Shown: positions 1 through 7,393 of the stretch, in pieces
How positions within the stretch are numbered: the stretch's first letter is position 1
Layout: every line of letters begins with the position of its first letter
NCBI RefSeq assembly: GCF_900215465.1
Contig: NZ_OBEH01000009.1
Location: forward strand, 1 to 64,000
DNA length: 64,000 nucleotides
Reading direction: 5' to 3'
Origin: Flagellimonas pacifica
GTDB taxonomy: Bacteria > Bacteroidota > Bacteroidia > Flavobacteriales > Flavobacteriaceae
Translations under genes and position numbers: made by a program
Notes under the pieces: model-generated
What the model was told of the DNA's origin: nothing
Databases searched by the model: none
Seen by the model: only the letters and a program-made list of their open reading frames with translations

Positions 1-117
1 TTCTCTTTTACGCTGTCTATACAATATGTCAAATGAACTTCTCAATCTTACAAAGTGAGAAAAAAACCAGGTCAAACAACCCTCGCAATCCCCCCCCTTC
101 AACACCCAGCCTCATCA
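1..117 (-). other. Probable rRNA operon leader; 16S gene lies beyond the left edge
   Basis: Read on the minus strand, this stretch follows a strong promoter and contains no ORF. Its last part (positions 40 to 10) reads AAGTTCATTTGACATATTG followed by an A-rich run. This resembles the spacer that precedes 16S rRNA genes in Flavobacteriaceae. An inverted repeat, CACCC with GGGTG (about 103-129), and a run of eight C (90-97) are also present. The identification is by resemblance; no 16S sequence is in the window. Confidence 0.5.
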
Positions 118-161
118 GCTAAGCGGGTGCAAATATAGAACCCTTTTTTTCTTTTGACCAA
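118..161 (-). promoter_or_regulatory. Strong promoter reading left, probably rrn
   Basis: On the minus strand the -7 box TATATTTG lies at 130-137 and a TTG at 159-161, with 21 bases between. The box plus the first transcribed bases (TATATTTGCACCCGCTTAGC, 118-137) are identical over 20 bases to the promoter of the tRNA-Lys gene near 18940. This indicates a stable-RNA promoter. Confidence 0.65.
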
Positions 162-328
162 ACTATTCCCAAACTTTTTTTAAAGAATTTCAACCCCACT
201 CTATAAACCCCTTTAAAACAGGGTGTTTCATAAAGGTTTGCTCCTAAAAAAACTTTAATTTATTCAAGTGGTAATTAAATATTGACTTATCCGAATAGCT
301 AATTCCTTAGACATCAACTTTAGTTTGA
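162..328. other. Intergenic stretch, nothing recognised
   Basis: AT-rich DNA between the rrn-type promoter and the 3' end of the SGNH esterase gene. I see no ORF, no RNA gene and no clear terminator. Confidence 0.5.
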
Positions 329-1450
329 CTATTTAAGAAGGCTTTGTAGTTTACTTACATAAGCTTGGGCATAATGCCACATTCCCAAATCAGTTGGATG
401 AACCCCATCTACAGTATCATCCATTTTTAAACCAATTTCTTCCTTTTTCATGTAATGAAGGTTTTCAACCCCTTGTCTTTTTAATTGAACATAAACTTGG
501 TACTGAAGTTTATTCACTTTTTGAAAACGGTCTTTTTGCGAACCACTAACATATTCATCAGAATACCCGGCATGCTCTACTAGAAGTATAGGTATACTTC
601 CTTTTTTAGACCTTAATCGATTTACCGCTTTCAAAACACGCTCCTTAAAAGCTCCCTCATTTTCAATACCAAGATTTTCCCATGTAACCTGTGTAAGGTT
701 TGGCATACAGTCCAAGATGTATACTTTAGCATCTATCTCAGCAATAAGATCTATCATGGGCAGCTCCAAACGACCTGAACCACTGAAGCCAAGGTTTATC
801 AAAGGTAAATCCAATGCCCTGCCCAATTGAGCGGTCCATGCCATCCCAGGCCTGGAAGCACAAGCACCTTGCGTTATGGATGTTCCGTACACTACAATAG
901 GCTTTTTCTCTCGAACTGGCAAAAAATCAAAATCGGATTTTGATTCCACCCCTACTTCAAGATGTGTTATCTGATTATATAAAGGAAGATATAATCTGTA
1001 CTCCCTAAATGTTTTTGTAGCTCCCAAATTCTTATAATCATATATTATAGTATCTGAAAACTTCCTTTCAGCAGCACACCATATTTCTTTTCCATGCTCA
1101 TCAAAAGTATAAAGATCAACACCACTAACACCTGTAGCTGGCATATGATTCATGCCAAAACCACCCTTCCTACTTACTGTGTACCTCACAGTAATCTTAG
1201 CACTATTTGTATTAAACCTTATCATAAGTCCAGCGGATTGCCTTCCCAAATTGTAAACACCCTTACTAAGTGTATTCGCAACTCGTTCAGGGAGACGGGA
1301 ATAATACTCCGCAACTCCATTAGGCCAAGCTTGACCTTCAATAACATGCTTACTATCATTTATCGGGCTCCACCATGTTATTCCATCTTTTTCTTGGGAA
1401 AAACAATGGGTGCAACTTATACTGAAAAGTATTAGAAGGATTCTGTTCAT
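329..1450 (-). CDS. Exported SGNH/GDSL-type carbohydrate esterase
   Basis: The 373-residue protein has a signal peptide (MNRILLILFSISC..., cut near residue 20), an N-terminal beta-sandwich-like region to about residue 180, and an SGNH hydrolase domain. The block I motif GTSITQG carries the catalytic Ser and block V DGVHPTDLG carries Asp and His. Proteins of this build remove acyl groups from sugars or polysaccharides in the periplasm or outside the cell; the substrate cannot be read from sequence. The open frame reaches ATG at 1498, but a -7 box at 1496-1503 overlaps that codon and the signal peptide begins at 1450, so the shorter start is preferred. It is a single gene, divergent from thrS. 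Confidence 0.85.
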   Translation of the reverse strand: MNRILLILFSISCTHCFSQEKDGITWWSPINDSKHVIEGQAWPNGVAEYYSRLPERVANTLSKGVYNLGRQSAGLMIRFNTNSAKITVRYTVSRKGGFGMNHMPATGVSGVDLYTFDEHGKEIWCAAERKFSDTIIYDYKNLGATKTFREYRLYLPLYNQITHLEVGVESKSDFDFLPVREKKPIVVYGTSITQGACASRPGMAWTAQLGRALDLPLINLGFSGSGRLELPMIDLIAEIDAKVYILDCMPNLTQVTWENLGIENEGAFKERVLKAVNRLRSKKGSIPILLVEHAGYSDEYVSGSQKDRFQKVNKLQYQVYVQLKRQGVENLHYMKKEEIGLKMDDTVDGVHPTDLGMWHYAQAYVSKLQSLLK

Positions 1451-1495
1451 GATTTTCTTGTCAATTATAAGTTCGCTAAGCTTTTTCTTATCTAT

Positions 1496-1503
1496 CAAAG
1501 ATA
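1496..1503 (-). promoter_or_regulatory. -7 box (TATCTTTG) for the SGNH esterase
   Basis: The minus strand reads TATCTTTG, a perfect TAnnTTTG match, about 46 bases upstream of the chosen ATG. No clear TTG -33 box is present. Confidence 0.5.
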
Positions 1504-1577
1504 TACACTATTTCAGCTTTATAATTTAATTCGATTTCACACTATAATGTTCCTAAAATAAATCAGACCAAACTATA

Positions 1578-1608
1578 TTGTGTGCGTTAAGGCAAGATGT
1601 TATCTTTG
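1578..1608 (+). promoter_or_regulatory. Promoter of thrS-infC-rpmI-rplT
   Basis: TTG at 1578-1580 and TATCTTTG at 1601-1608 are 20 bases apart, a full Bacteroidota promoter. It lies inside the longest open frame for thrS and so decides the start at 1635. Confidence 0.7.
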
Positions 1609-1634
1609 CCTCCTTATTATCATATAAAAAGGGA

Positions 1635-3575
1635 ATGATTAAAATCACATTACCAGACGGGAGTATCAAGGAGCATCAAAATGGTGTCACTCCAATGGAG
1701 GTTGCAAAGGGAATTAGCGAAGGATTGGCGCGGAATGTTATTTCGGCCTCATTTAACGGTGTCACCGTTGAAAGCACGACCCCTTTAACCGAAGACGGCA
1801 GTTTGGTATTGTATACTTGGAAAGACAAAGATGGAAAAAAAGCATTCTGGCATTCAACATCGCACATTGTTGCCCAAGCTTTGGAAGAATTATATCCTGG
1901 AATAAAATTGACCATAGGCCCGGCTATTGAAAATGGGTTTTATTATGATGTGGATTTTGGAGAACAATCTATTTCTGAAAAAGATTTTCCTGCCATTGAA
2001 AAGAAAGTATTGGAAATAGCAAGAGGCAAGCATGATTATAAAATGCGAAGCGTTACCAAAGCTGAAGCTCTTGCGCTCTATAAAGACCAAGGCAATGAAT
2101 ACAAGGTAGAACTTATTGAAAACCTTGAAGATGGTACAATCACTTTTTGTGATCATAGTTCCTTTACCGATTTATGCCGCGGTGGCCATATTCCAAATAC
2201 TGGAATAGTTAAGGCCGTTAAAATATTAAGTGTTGCGGGTGCTTATTGGCGAGGCGATGAGAACAACAAGCAGTTAACCCGTGTTTATGGAATTTCTTTT
2301 CCAAAACAGAAAGAGCTTACCGAATATCTTGAACTTTTGGAGGAGGCCAAAAAAAGGGATCACAGAAAACTTGGAAAGGAATTGGAATTGTTCACTTTTT
2401 CAAAAAAGGTGGGGCAAGGTTTGCCATTGTGGCTTCCCAAAGGTGCCGCACTTCGTGAACGCTTGGAACAATTTCTAAAAAAGGCTCAGAAAAAAGCGGG
2501 CTATGAAATGGTGGTGACACCCCATATAGGTCAAAAAGAGCTTTATGTTACCTCTGGTCATTATGCAAAATATGGCGAGGATAGTTTTCAACCCATACAT
2601 ACTCCAAAGGATGATGAGGAATTTTTGTTGAAGCCCATGAACTGCCCTCACCATTGTGAAATATATAATAGTAGTCCATTTAGTTATAAAGATCTTCCAA
2701 AACGATATGCTGAATTTGGTACTGTATATAGGTATGAACAAAGTGGGGAACTACACGGACTTACAAGAGTTAGAGGCTTCACCCAGGACGATGCACATAT
2801 TTTTTGTACACCAAACCAGTTGAATGATGAATTCAAAAAGGTCATCGACCTATCATTATATGTATTGGGTTCATTGGGTTTTGAAAATTTTACAGCGCAA
2901 GTTTCCGTTCGTGATATGGAAAAGCCAGAAAAATATATTGGCGATGCCGATAATTGGGAAAAAGCGGAGCAGGCCATCATCAATGCTGCGGAAGAAAAAG
3001 GACTCAATTTTGAAATTGAAAGTGGCGAAGCTGCTTTTTACGGACCAAAATTGGATTTCATGGTAAAAGATGCCCTTGGCAGACAATGGCAATTGGGCAC
3101 TATTCAGGTAGATTATAATTTACCTGAACGCTTTGATCTTACCTATAAAGGAAGTGACAATGACCTTCACAGACCCATTATGATACATCGTGCACCTTTT
3201 GGTAGCATGGAACGTTTTGTGGCCTTACTACTGGAGCACACAGGCGGAAACTTCCCGTTGTGGCTGATTCCGACCCAAGCTATTGTACTGCCCGTCAGCG
3301 AGAAACATGAAAAATATGCTGAAAAAGTTTTGAATTCGTTGGAAAATCACGAAATTCGCGCGCTCATTGATGACAGGAATGAGACGGTAGGGAAGAAAAT
3401 CCGTGAAGCTGAGCTTAAAAAAATCCCATTCATGCTCATTGTTGGTGAGCAAGAAGAAGAAGCCCAAACCATTTCCGTAAGACGACATGGGGGTGAAGAT
3501 TTTGGAAGCATCAGCATAAGTAAGTTTTCTGACTTGGTATCTACTGAAATAAATAGTACCTTAAAGTCGTTCTAA
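1635..3575 (+). CDS. thrS: Threonyl-tRNA synthetase
   Basis: Charges tRNA-Thr in the cytoplasm. The 646 residues show the usual order: TGS domain (1-63), the editing domain with HSTSH (His73, His77) and CRGGH (Cys181, His185), the class II catalytic core with zinc ligand Cys337 in MNCPHH, motif 2 around RYEQSGELHGLTRVRGF with His388, motif 3 IHRAPFGSMERF, and an anticodon-binding domain at the C terminus. The frame is open for 19 more codons upstream, but the promoter lies inside them and family members begin MIKITLPDG, so ATG 1635 is chosen. It heads the classical thrS-infC-rpmI-rplT cluster; infC follows after 29 bases. Confidence 0.97.
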   Translation: MIKITLPDGSIKEHQNGVTPMEVAKGISEGLARNVISASFNGVTVESTTPLTEDGSLVLYTWKDKDGKKAFWHSTSHIVAQALEELYPGIKLTIGPAIENGFYYDVDFGEQSISEKDFPAIEKKVLEIARGKHDYKMRSVTKAEALALYKDQGNEYKVELIENLEDGTITFCDHSSFTDLCRGGHIPNTGIVKAVKILSVAGAYWRGDENNKQLTRVYGISFPKQKELTEYLELLEEAKKRDHRKLGKELELFTFSKKVGQGLPLWLPKGAALRERLEQFLKKAQKKAGYEMVVTPHIGQKELYVTSGHYAKYGEDSFQPIHTPKDDEEFLLKPMNCPHHCEIYNSSPFSYKDLPKRYAEFGTVYRYEQSGELHGLTRVRGFTQDDAHIFCTPNQLNDEFKKVIDLSLYVLGSLGFENFTAQVSVRDMEKPEKYIGDADNWEKAEQAIINAAEEKGLNFEIESGEAAFYGPKLDFMVKDALGRQWQLGTIQVDYNLPERFDLTYKGSDNDLHRPIMIHRAPFGSMERFVALLLEHTGGNFPLWLIPTQAIVLPVSEKHEKYAEKVLNSLENHEIRALIDDRNETVGKKIREAELKKIPFMLIVGEQEEEAQTISVRRHGGEDFGSISISKFSDLVSTEINSTLKSF

Positions 3576-3604
3576 AAATTTAGTTTAATTAAAAAGTATA
3601 CGTC

Positions 3605-4159
3605 ATAGCAATACGAAGAAGATTTAGGCCCCAACCTAGGAGGGAAAATAAAAACCCTCACAAAATCAATGAAAATATTACAGCCCCTGAGGTAAGACTT
3701 GTTGGGGACAATGTAGAAATAGGAGTGTACCCCATTGCCAAGGCAATGGCGAAGTCCAAGGAATTGGAATTGGATTTGGTGGAAATTTCACCAAAAGCAA
3801 ATCCACCGGTCTGTAAAATTATAGACTACAAGAAGTTCCTTTACGAACAGAAAAAACGTGACAAGGCCATGAAGGCCAAGGCCACTAAAGTAATTGTAAA
3901 GGAAATTCGTTTTGGTCCGCAAACTGATGACCATGATTATGAATTTAAGAAGCGGCATGCTGAAAAATTCTTAAAAGATGGTGCAAAATTAAAAGCCTAC
4001 GTCTTTTTTAAAGGACGTTCCATCGTTTATAAAGACCAAGGTGAAATATTGTTATTAAAATTGGCGCAGGAATTGGAAGAATTGGGAAAGGTGGAACAAA
4101 TGCCAAAATTAGAGGGCAAACGAATGACTATGTTCATTGCTCCAAAAACAAAAAAATAA
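3605..4159 (+). CDS. infC: Translation initiation factor IF-3 with ATA start
   Basis: IF-3 binds the 30S subunit and proofreads start-codon choice. The 184-residue protein reads AIRRRFRPQPRRENKN, then HKINENITAPEVRLVGDNVE, in the normal N-terminal domain, followed by the linker and the C-terminal domain (QTDDHDYEFKKRHAEKF). The first ATG or GTG codon in frame is the GTG at 3725, which would remove 40 conserved residues. Upstream, only AAA-GTA-TAC-GTC-ATA lies between the stop at 3590 and Ala2. The ATA at 3605 is therefore the only reasonable start. IF-3 genes typically use rare start codons (AUU in E. coli) so that IF-3 represses its own translation. Confidence 0.93.
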   Translation: MAIRRRFRPQPRRENKNPHKINENITAPEVRLVGDNVEIGVYPIAKAMAKSKELELDLVEISPKANPPVCKIIDYKKFLYEQKKRDKAMKAKATKVIVKEIRFGPQTDDHDYEFKKRHAEKFLKDGAKLKAYVFFKGRSIVYKDQGEILLLKLAQELEELGKVEQMPKLEGKRMTMFIAPKTKK

Positions 4160-4171
4160 TTAAAGCGGGAT

Positions 4172-4188
4172 GCTGAATGTATTTCAGC
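4172..4188 (+). promoter_or_regulatory. Small hairpin between infC and rpmI
   Basis: GCTGAA (4172-4177), loop TGTAT, TTCAGC (4183-4188): a perfect six-pair stem just upstream of the AGGAG ribosome binding site of rpmI. It may be part of ribosomal-protein autoregulation in this operon; that role is inferred. Confidence 0.4.
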
Positions 4189-4210
4189 GGTAATATATAA
4201 AGAGGAGAAA

Positions 4211-4408
4211 ATGCCTAAAATGAAAACAAAATCCAGTGCTAAAAAGCGTTTTAAGCTTACCGGTTCTGGTAAAATCAAAAGAAAGCACGCTTTCAAGAGT
4301 CATATTTTGACCAAGAAATCTAAAAAGCGTAAGCTTAAGTTGACGCACTCTACCCTAGTACATGAGTCTGACGTCAACAGTATTAAAGAGCAATTACGTT
4401 TAAAATAA
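4211..4408 (+). CDS. rpmI: Ribosomal protein bL35
   Basis: A 65-residue, very basic protein beginning MPKMKTKSSAKKRFKLTGSG, the family signature, and of normal length. It is a structural protein of the 50S subunit. The AGAGGAGAAA directly before ATG 4211 is a clear Shine-Dalgarno sequence, which is uncommon in this phylum. It sits between infC and rplT as in most bacteria. Confidence 0.97.
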   Translation: MPKMKTKSSAKKRFKLTGSGKIKRKHAFKSHILTKKSKKRKLKLTHSTLVHESDVNSIKEQLRLK

Positions 4409-4446
4409 TTGTTCAACAACGGTACATTAATTATTAACCATGGAGT

Positions 4447-4480
4447 CAGGCTTTTAAAAGTGTCAAAAATTGACCGCCTG
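4447..4480 (+). promoter_or_regulatory. Structured leader upstream of rplT
   Basis: Two nested stems: CAGGC (4447-4451) with GCCTG (4476-4480), and inside it GTCAA (4462-4466) with TTGAC (4470-4474) around an AAA loop. The 92-base rpmI-rplT spacer is long for an operon of this type. By analogy with known L20 autoregulation it may bind bL20; no homology to a described L20 leader was established. Confidence 0.4.
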
Positions 4481-4500
4481 CTACAAAAAAATGAAACATT

Positions 4501-4845
4501 ATGCCAAGATCAGTAAATTCAGTTGCTTCTAGAGCCCGTAGAAAAAAGGTGATGAAGCAAGCCAAAGGTTACTTTGGAAGACGTAAAAACGTCTGGACAG
4601 TAGCCAAAAATGCGGTTGAAAAAGCAATGCTTTATGCATACCGTGATAGAAGAAACAAAAAACGTAATTTCCGAGCACTTTGGATTACCCGTATCAATGC
4701 AGGAGCCAGAATCCACGGAATGTCTTACTCTCAATTCATGGGCAAGGTAAAATCCAACGGTATAGAGCTTAACAGAAAAGTTTTGGCCGATTTGGCAATG
4801 AACCATCCGGATGCTTTCAAAGCAATAGTTGAAAGAGTAAAATAA
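4501..4845 (+). CDS. rplT: Ribosomal protein bL20
   Basis: A 114-residue basic protein with the family start MPRSVNSVASRARRKKVMKQ, the GYFGRRKNVWTVAKNAVEKA region and the conserved WITRINAGAR segment. It is needed for early 50S assembly and in several bacteria represses its own operon. It is the last gene of the thrS operon; a strong terminator follows at 4876. Confidence 0.97.
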   Translation: MPRSVNSVASRARRKKVMKQAKGYFGRRKNVWTVAKNAVEKAMLYAYRDRRNKKRNFRALWITRINAGARIHGMSYSQFMGKVKSNGIELNRKVLADLAMNHPDAFKAIVERVK

Positions 4846-4875
4846 GATTCAATATAAACTTACCCCGCTTATTAA

Positions 4876-4906
4876 AATCCCGCTCAGTTGAGCGGGATTT
4901 TTGTAT
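4876..4906 (+). terminator. Intrinsic terminator after rplT
   Basis: AATCCCGCTCA (4876-4886), a GT loop and TGAGCGGGATT (4889-4899) form an 11-pair stem followed by TTTG and a T-rich run. It ends the thrS-infC-rpmI-rplT transcript. Confidence 0.85.
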
Positions 4907-4922
4907 TTTAAGACATATAAAT

Positions 4923-5591
4923 ATGTATGAAATGTCTAAACGCCTTTTAATCTTTTCGCTTGTTAGTTTTATAACGGCAATTTCCCTTGGTCAAGATAAT
5001 GGCGTTTCTTTCCTAGCCTTGGGCGATAGCTATACGGTAGGTACAGGAGAATCCAAAATAAACAGTTGGCCACTACAACTTGTTTACCTATCAAGAAAAA
5101 AAAACTTTCCAATACAATTCCCAAAAATTATTGCCAAAGCCGGTTGGACCACCACTAATTTACTGGAAGCCATTGAGGCTGAACAACCGAAACCCAATTA
5201 TGACCTGGTAACCCTTCTTATTGGTGTAAACAATCAATATCAAGGAAAGGACATTCAAATATTTAAAAAAGAATTTCTAATACTTTTAAATAAGAGTATT
5301 GACTTAGCAAAAGGCAATCCAAAAAATGTATTTGTACTTTCTATTCCCGATTGGAGCGTAACTCCGTTTGCCCGTTTTAAGAATAAAAAGAAAATTGTTA
5401 AAGAATTGGGGGCATATAACGCTATAATTAAAAAAGAATCCAAAAAGCACGAAGTACCGTTTATTGAAATAACCCAAATATCAAGAAATGCTGCTGTAAA
5501 TACTTCATTAATCACATCCGACGGCCTTCATCCATCTAAAAAAATGTATAAACTATGGGCAAAAAAAGTTGGGAAAAAATTATTCAAATAA
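4923..5591 (+). CDS. Exported SGNH/GDSL esterase (TesA-like)
   Basis: The 222-residue protein has a signal peptide (LLIFSLVSFITAISLG, cut before QDNG) and a single SGNH hydrolase domain. The blocks are LALGDSYTVG (catalytic Ser), the oxyanion Gly before NLLEAIE, LLIGVNNQYQG (Asn) and SDGLHPS (Asp, His). This is the arrangement of small periplasmic lysophospholipase/arylesterase-type enzymes; the natural substrate is unknown. An in-frame ATG three codons in (4932) is an equally good start. It is monocistronic, with the YjbQ gene convergent downstream. Confidence 0.82.
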   Translation: MYEMSKRLLIFSLVSFITAISLGQDNGVSFLALGDSYTVGTGESKINSWPLQLVYLSRKKNFPIQFPKIIAKAGWTTTNLLEAIEAEQPKPNYDLVTLLIGVNNQYQGKDIQIFKKEFLILLNKSIDLAKGNPKNVFVLSIPDWSVTPFARFKNKKKIVKELGAYNAIIKKESKKHEVPFIEITQISRNAAVNTSLITSDGLHPSKKMYKLWAKKVGKKLFK

Positions 5592-5605
5592 TCTGCAGTT
5601 TAAAA

Positions 5606-6028
5606 TCAGTTGCCAAAAGCCGTGAGCACCAATTTTCTTCCAGACGCATAGTTCCGATGTTCACAAAGATAAATTCCTTGCCAGATTCCTAGATTCAACT
5701 TCCCTTTGGTTATAGGAACTTGAACCGAGCTTCCTAACAAAGAAGTCTTTATATGTGCCGGCATATCATCCGCCCCTTCATAGGTATGAATGTAATAAGG
5801 GGCGTTCTCAGGAACCATCTGATTGAAGTGACTCTCAAAATCAACACGAACGGTTGGGTCAGCATTTTCATTTATAGTCAAACCTGCTGAAGTATGCTTT
5901 ATAAATACCTGTAGCATTCCAACATCTATTTTTCGTATCTCCGGAAAGGCATCAACAACAATTTCCGTTATCAAATGAAATCCTCTAGTATATTGCTTGA
6001 GTGTTATTTCTGACTGGTAATATTTCAT
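5606..6028 (-). CDS. YjbQ/UPF0047 family protein
   Basis: A 140-residue protein with the family hallmarks: FIKHTSAGLTINENADP, the HIKTSLLGSS segment and the C-terminal LGIWQGIYLCEHR. Members form trimers and have been assigned a secondary thiamine-phosphate synthase activity; the physiological role is not settled. The open frame continues to 6067, but homologs begin near MKYYQSEITL, so ATG 6028 is chosen. It is divergent from the HAD phosphatase gene and convergent with the SGNH gene. Confidence 0.85.
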   Translation of the reverse strand: MKYYQSEITLKQYTRGFHLITEIVVDAFPEIRKIDVGMLQVFIKHTSAGLTINENADPTVRVDFESHFNQMVPENAPYYIHTYEGADDMPAHIKTSLLGSSVQVPITKGKLNLGIWQGIYLCEHRNYASGRKLVLTAFGN

Positions 6029-6075
6029 AATTGGTGAAAATAATATAAACTTTACATCATTCCCCAATCAACCCA

Positions 6076-6083
6076 TACCTTTG
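6076..6083 (+). promoter_or_regulatory. -7 box (TACCTTTG) of the HAD-cupin pair
   Basis: A perfect TAnnTTTG match 19 bases upstream of ATG 6102; the -33 box is not obvious. Confidence 0.5.
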
Positions 6084-6101
6084 CAACTTTAAAAATTGAC
6101 T

Positions 6102-6893
6102 ATGGACTTTTCAAAAATAAAAATGGTTGTTTCAGATATGGATGGAACCTTATTAAATTCCAACCATGAGGTAAGCAATCGATTCTTTGAAATTTTTGAG
6201 GCACTCAGGGATAAAAACATACAGTTTGTTGCCGCAAGTGGGAGACAATATCACAGTATGGCAGACAAACTAGAGCCTATTAAAAATGATGTCATATTTG
6301 TAGCTGAAAATGGAGCTTACATTAAACAGAAGGAACAAGTATTGCTAACCACACCTATAGCCAAAAAAAGTATAACCTCCATTCTTTCTTCAATCAGCCG
6401 TGTTCCTCATGCCCACCCAGTCCTTTGCAGCAAGGACAATGCGTATGTGAATGGCAACTCTAATGCGTTTTTAGAAATGTTGCGGGAATATTACACAGAA
6501 TTTAAAATTGTAGATAACCAAACAGAGGTAGAAGATGAAGTCTTAAAAGTTGCCATATATCATTTTGAAAGTTCCGAAGAACACATCTATCCAGCCGTAA
6601 AACATTTGGAAAACTCCTTAAAGGTTAAAGTATCAGGTTCAAATTGGGTGGATGTATCCCATAAAAATGCGCATAAAGGATATGCCTTGGAAAAATTAAT
6701 GCAAGCACATAACATTACTTCAGATGAAATAATGGTTTTTGGCGATTATAACAATGACTTGGAAATGTTACAACTATCCAATTATAGTTATGCCATGGCC
6801 AACGCCCACCCTAATGTAAAAGAAGTGGCAAAGTTTGAAACTCTGAGCAATGATGATTTTGGAGTGGAACGTATTCTGGAAAAGGTATTATGA
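6102..6893 (+). CDS. HAD-superfamily Cof-type phosphatase
   Basis: A 263-residue cytoplasmic phosphatase. Motif I is VSDMDGTLLNS (both Asp), motif II is VAASGRQY, motif III Lys lies in SHKNAHKGYALEKL, and motif IV is VFGDYNNDLEML. The long insertion between motifs II and III is the C2 cap of the Cof/YidA group, which acts on sugar phosphates, flavin nucleotides or similar small molecules; the substrate is unknown. The TTG at 6096 also opens the frame, but ATG 6102 follows the -7 box. It overlaps the next gene by four bases (ATGA), so the two are co-translated. Confidence 0.9.
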   Translation: MDFSKIKMVVSDMDGTLLNSNHEVSNRFFEIFEALRDKNIQFVAASGRQYHSMADKLEPIKNDVIFVAENGAYIKQKEQVLLTTPIAKKSITSILSSISRVPHAHPVLCSKDNAYVNGNSNAFLEMLREYYTEFKIVDNQTEVEDEVLKVAIYHFESSEEHIYPAVKHLENSLKVKVSGSNWVDVSHKNAHKGYALEKLMQAHNITSDEIMVFGDYNNDLEMLQLSNYSYAMANAHPNVKEVAKFETLSNDDFGVERILEKVL

Positions 6894-7393
6894 ACGAAAT
6901 AAATTTTCTTGTTAAAAAATTCAGCCTGGCTCCTCACCCAGAGGGAGGTTATTTTAAAGAAACCTATCGAAGTACCGATAAAATCAAACAGCAGGCTTTA
7001 TCAGAAAATTATAATGGAGACAGAAACCATTCCACGTGCATTTATTATTTGTTGACTTCTGATACGTTTTCTGCTTTTCATAAAATAAACCAAGATGAAG
7101 TCTGGCACTTTTACAGTGGCTCTCCTTTAAAATTACATGTGATTACAGATGCTGGTGAATATTATGAACATATAATAGGAAACAATTTTTCAGAAGGTGA
7201 AATTCCTCAATTTGTGGTTCCGGGTGGTTATTGGTTCGCAGCTAAGACCACAAACCCTTATAGCTATTCATTTGTTGGATGCACTGTGTCTCCAGGGTTT
7301 GATTTTGAGGATTTTGTGCTACCAAAAAGAAAAGAACTGGTTACCAAATTCCCTGAACATGAAGAAATTATTACCCAACTAACCCGAATTTAA
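6890..7393 (+). CDS. DUF985 cupin-fold protein
   Basis: A 167-residue single-domain cupin. The family pattern is visible: LAPHPEGGYFKETYRS near the start, STCIYYLLTSDTFSAFHKI, DEVWHFYSGSPL, and VPGGYWFAA then CTVSPGFDFEDF at the end. DUF985 proteins (yeast YML079 type) bind a small, probably sugar-like ligand; no enzymatic function is firmly assigned. It is translationally coupled to the HAD phosphatase and overlaps the tail of the opposite gene by four bases. Confidence 0.88.
   Translation: MNEINFLVKKFSLAPHPEGGYFKETYRSTDKIKQQALSENYNGDRNHSTCIYYLLTSDTFSAFHKINQDEVWHFYSGSPLKLHVITDAGEYYEHIIGNNFSEGEIPQFVVPGGYWFAAKTTNPYSYSFVGCTVSPGFDFEDFVLPKRKELVTKFPEHEEIITQLTRI

Noticed and set aside
90..97. Run of eight C as a phase-variation tract
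   Set aside because: It is in the presumed rRNA leader and not in or before a protein gene, so switching by slippage is unlikely.
1578..1634. N-terminal extension of thrS
   Set aside because: It contains the promoter boxes and no conserved residues; ATG 1635 gives the normal TGS start.
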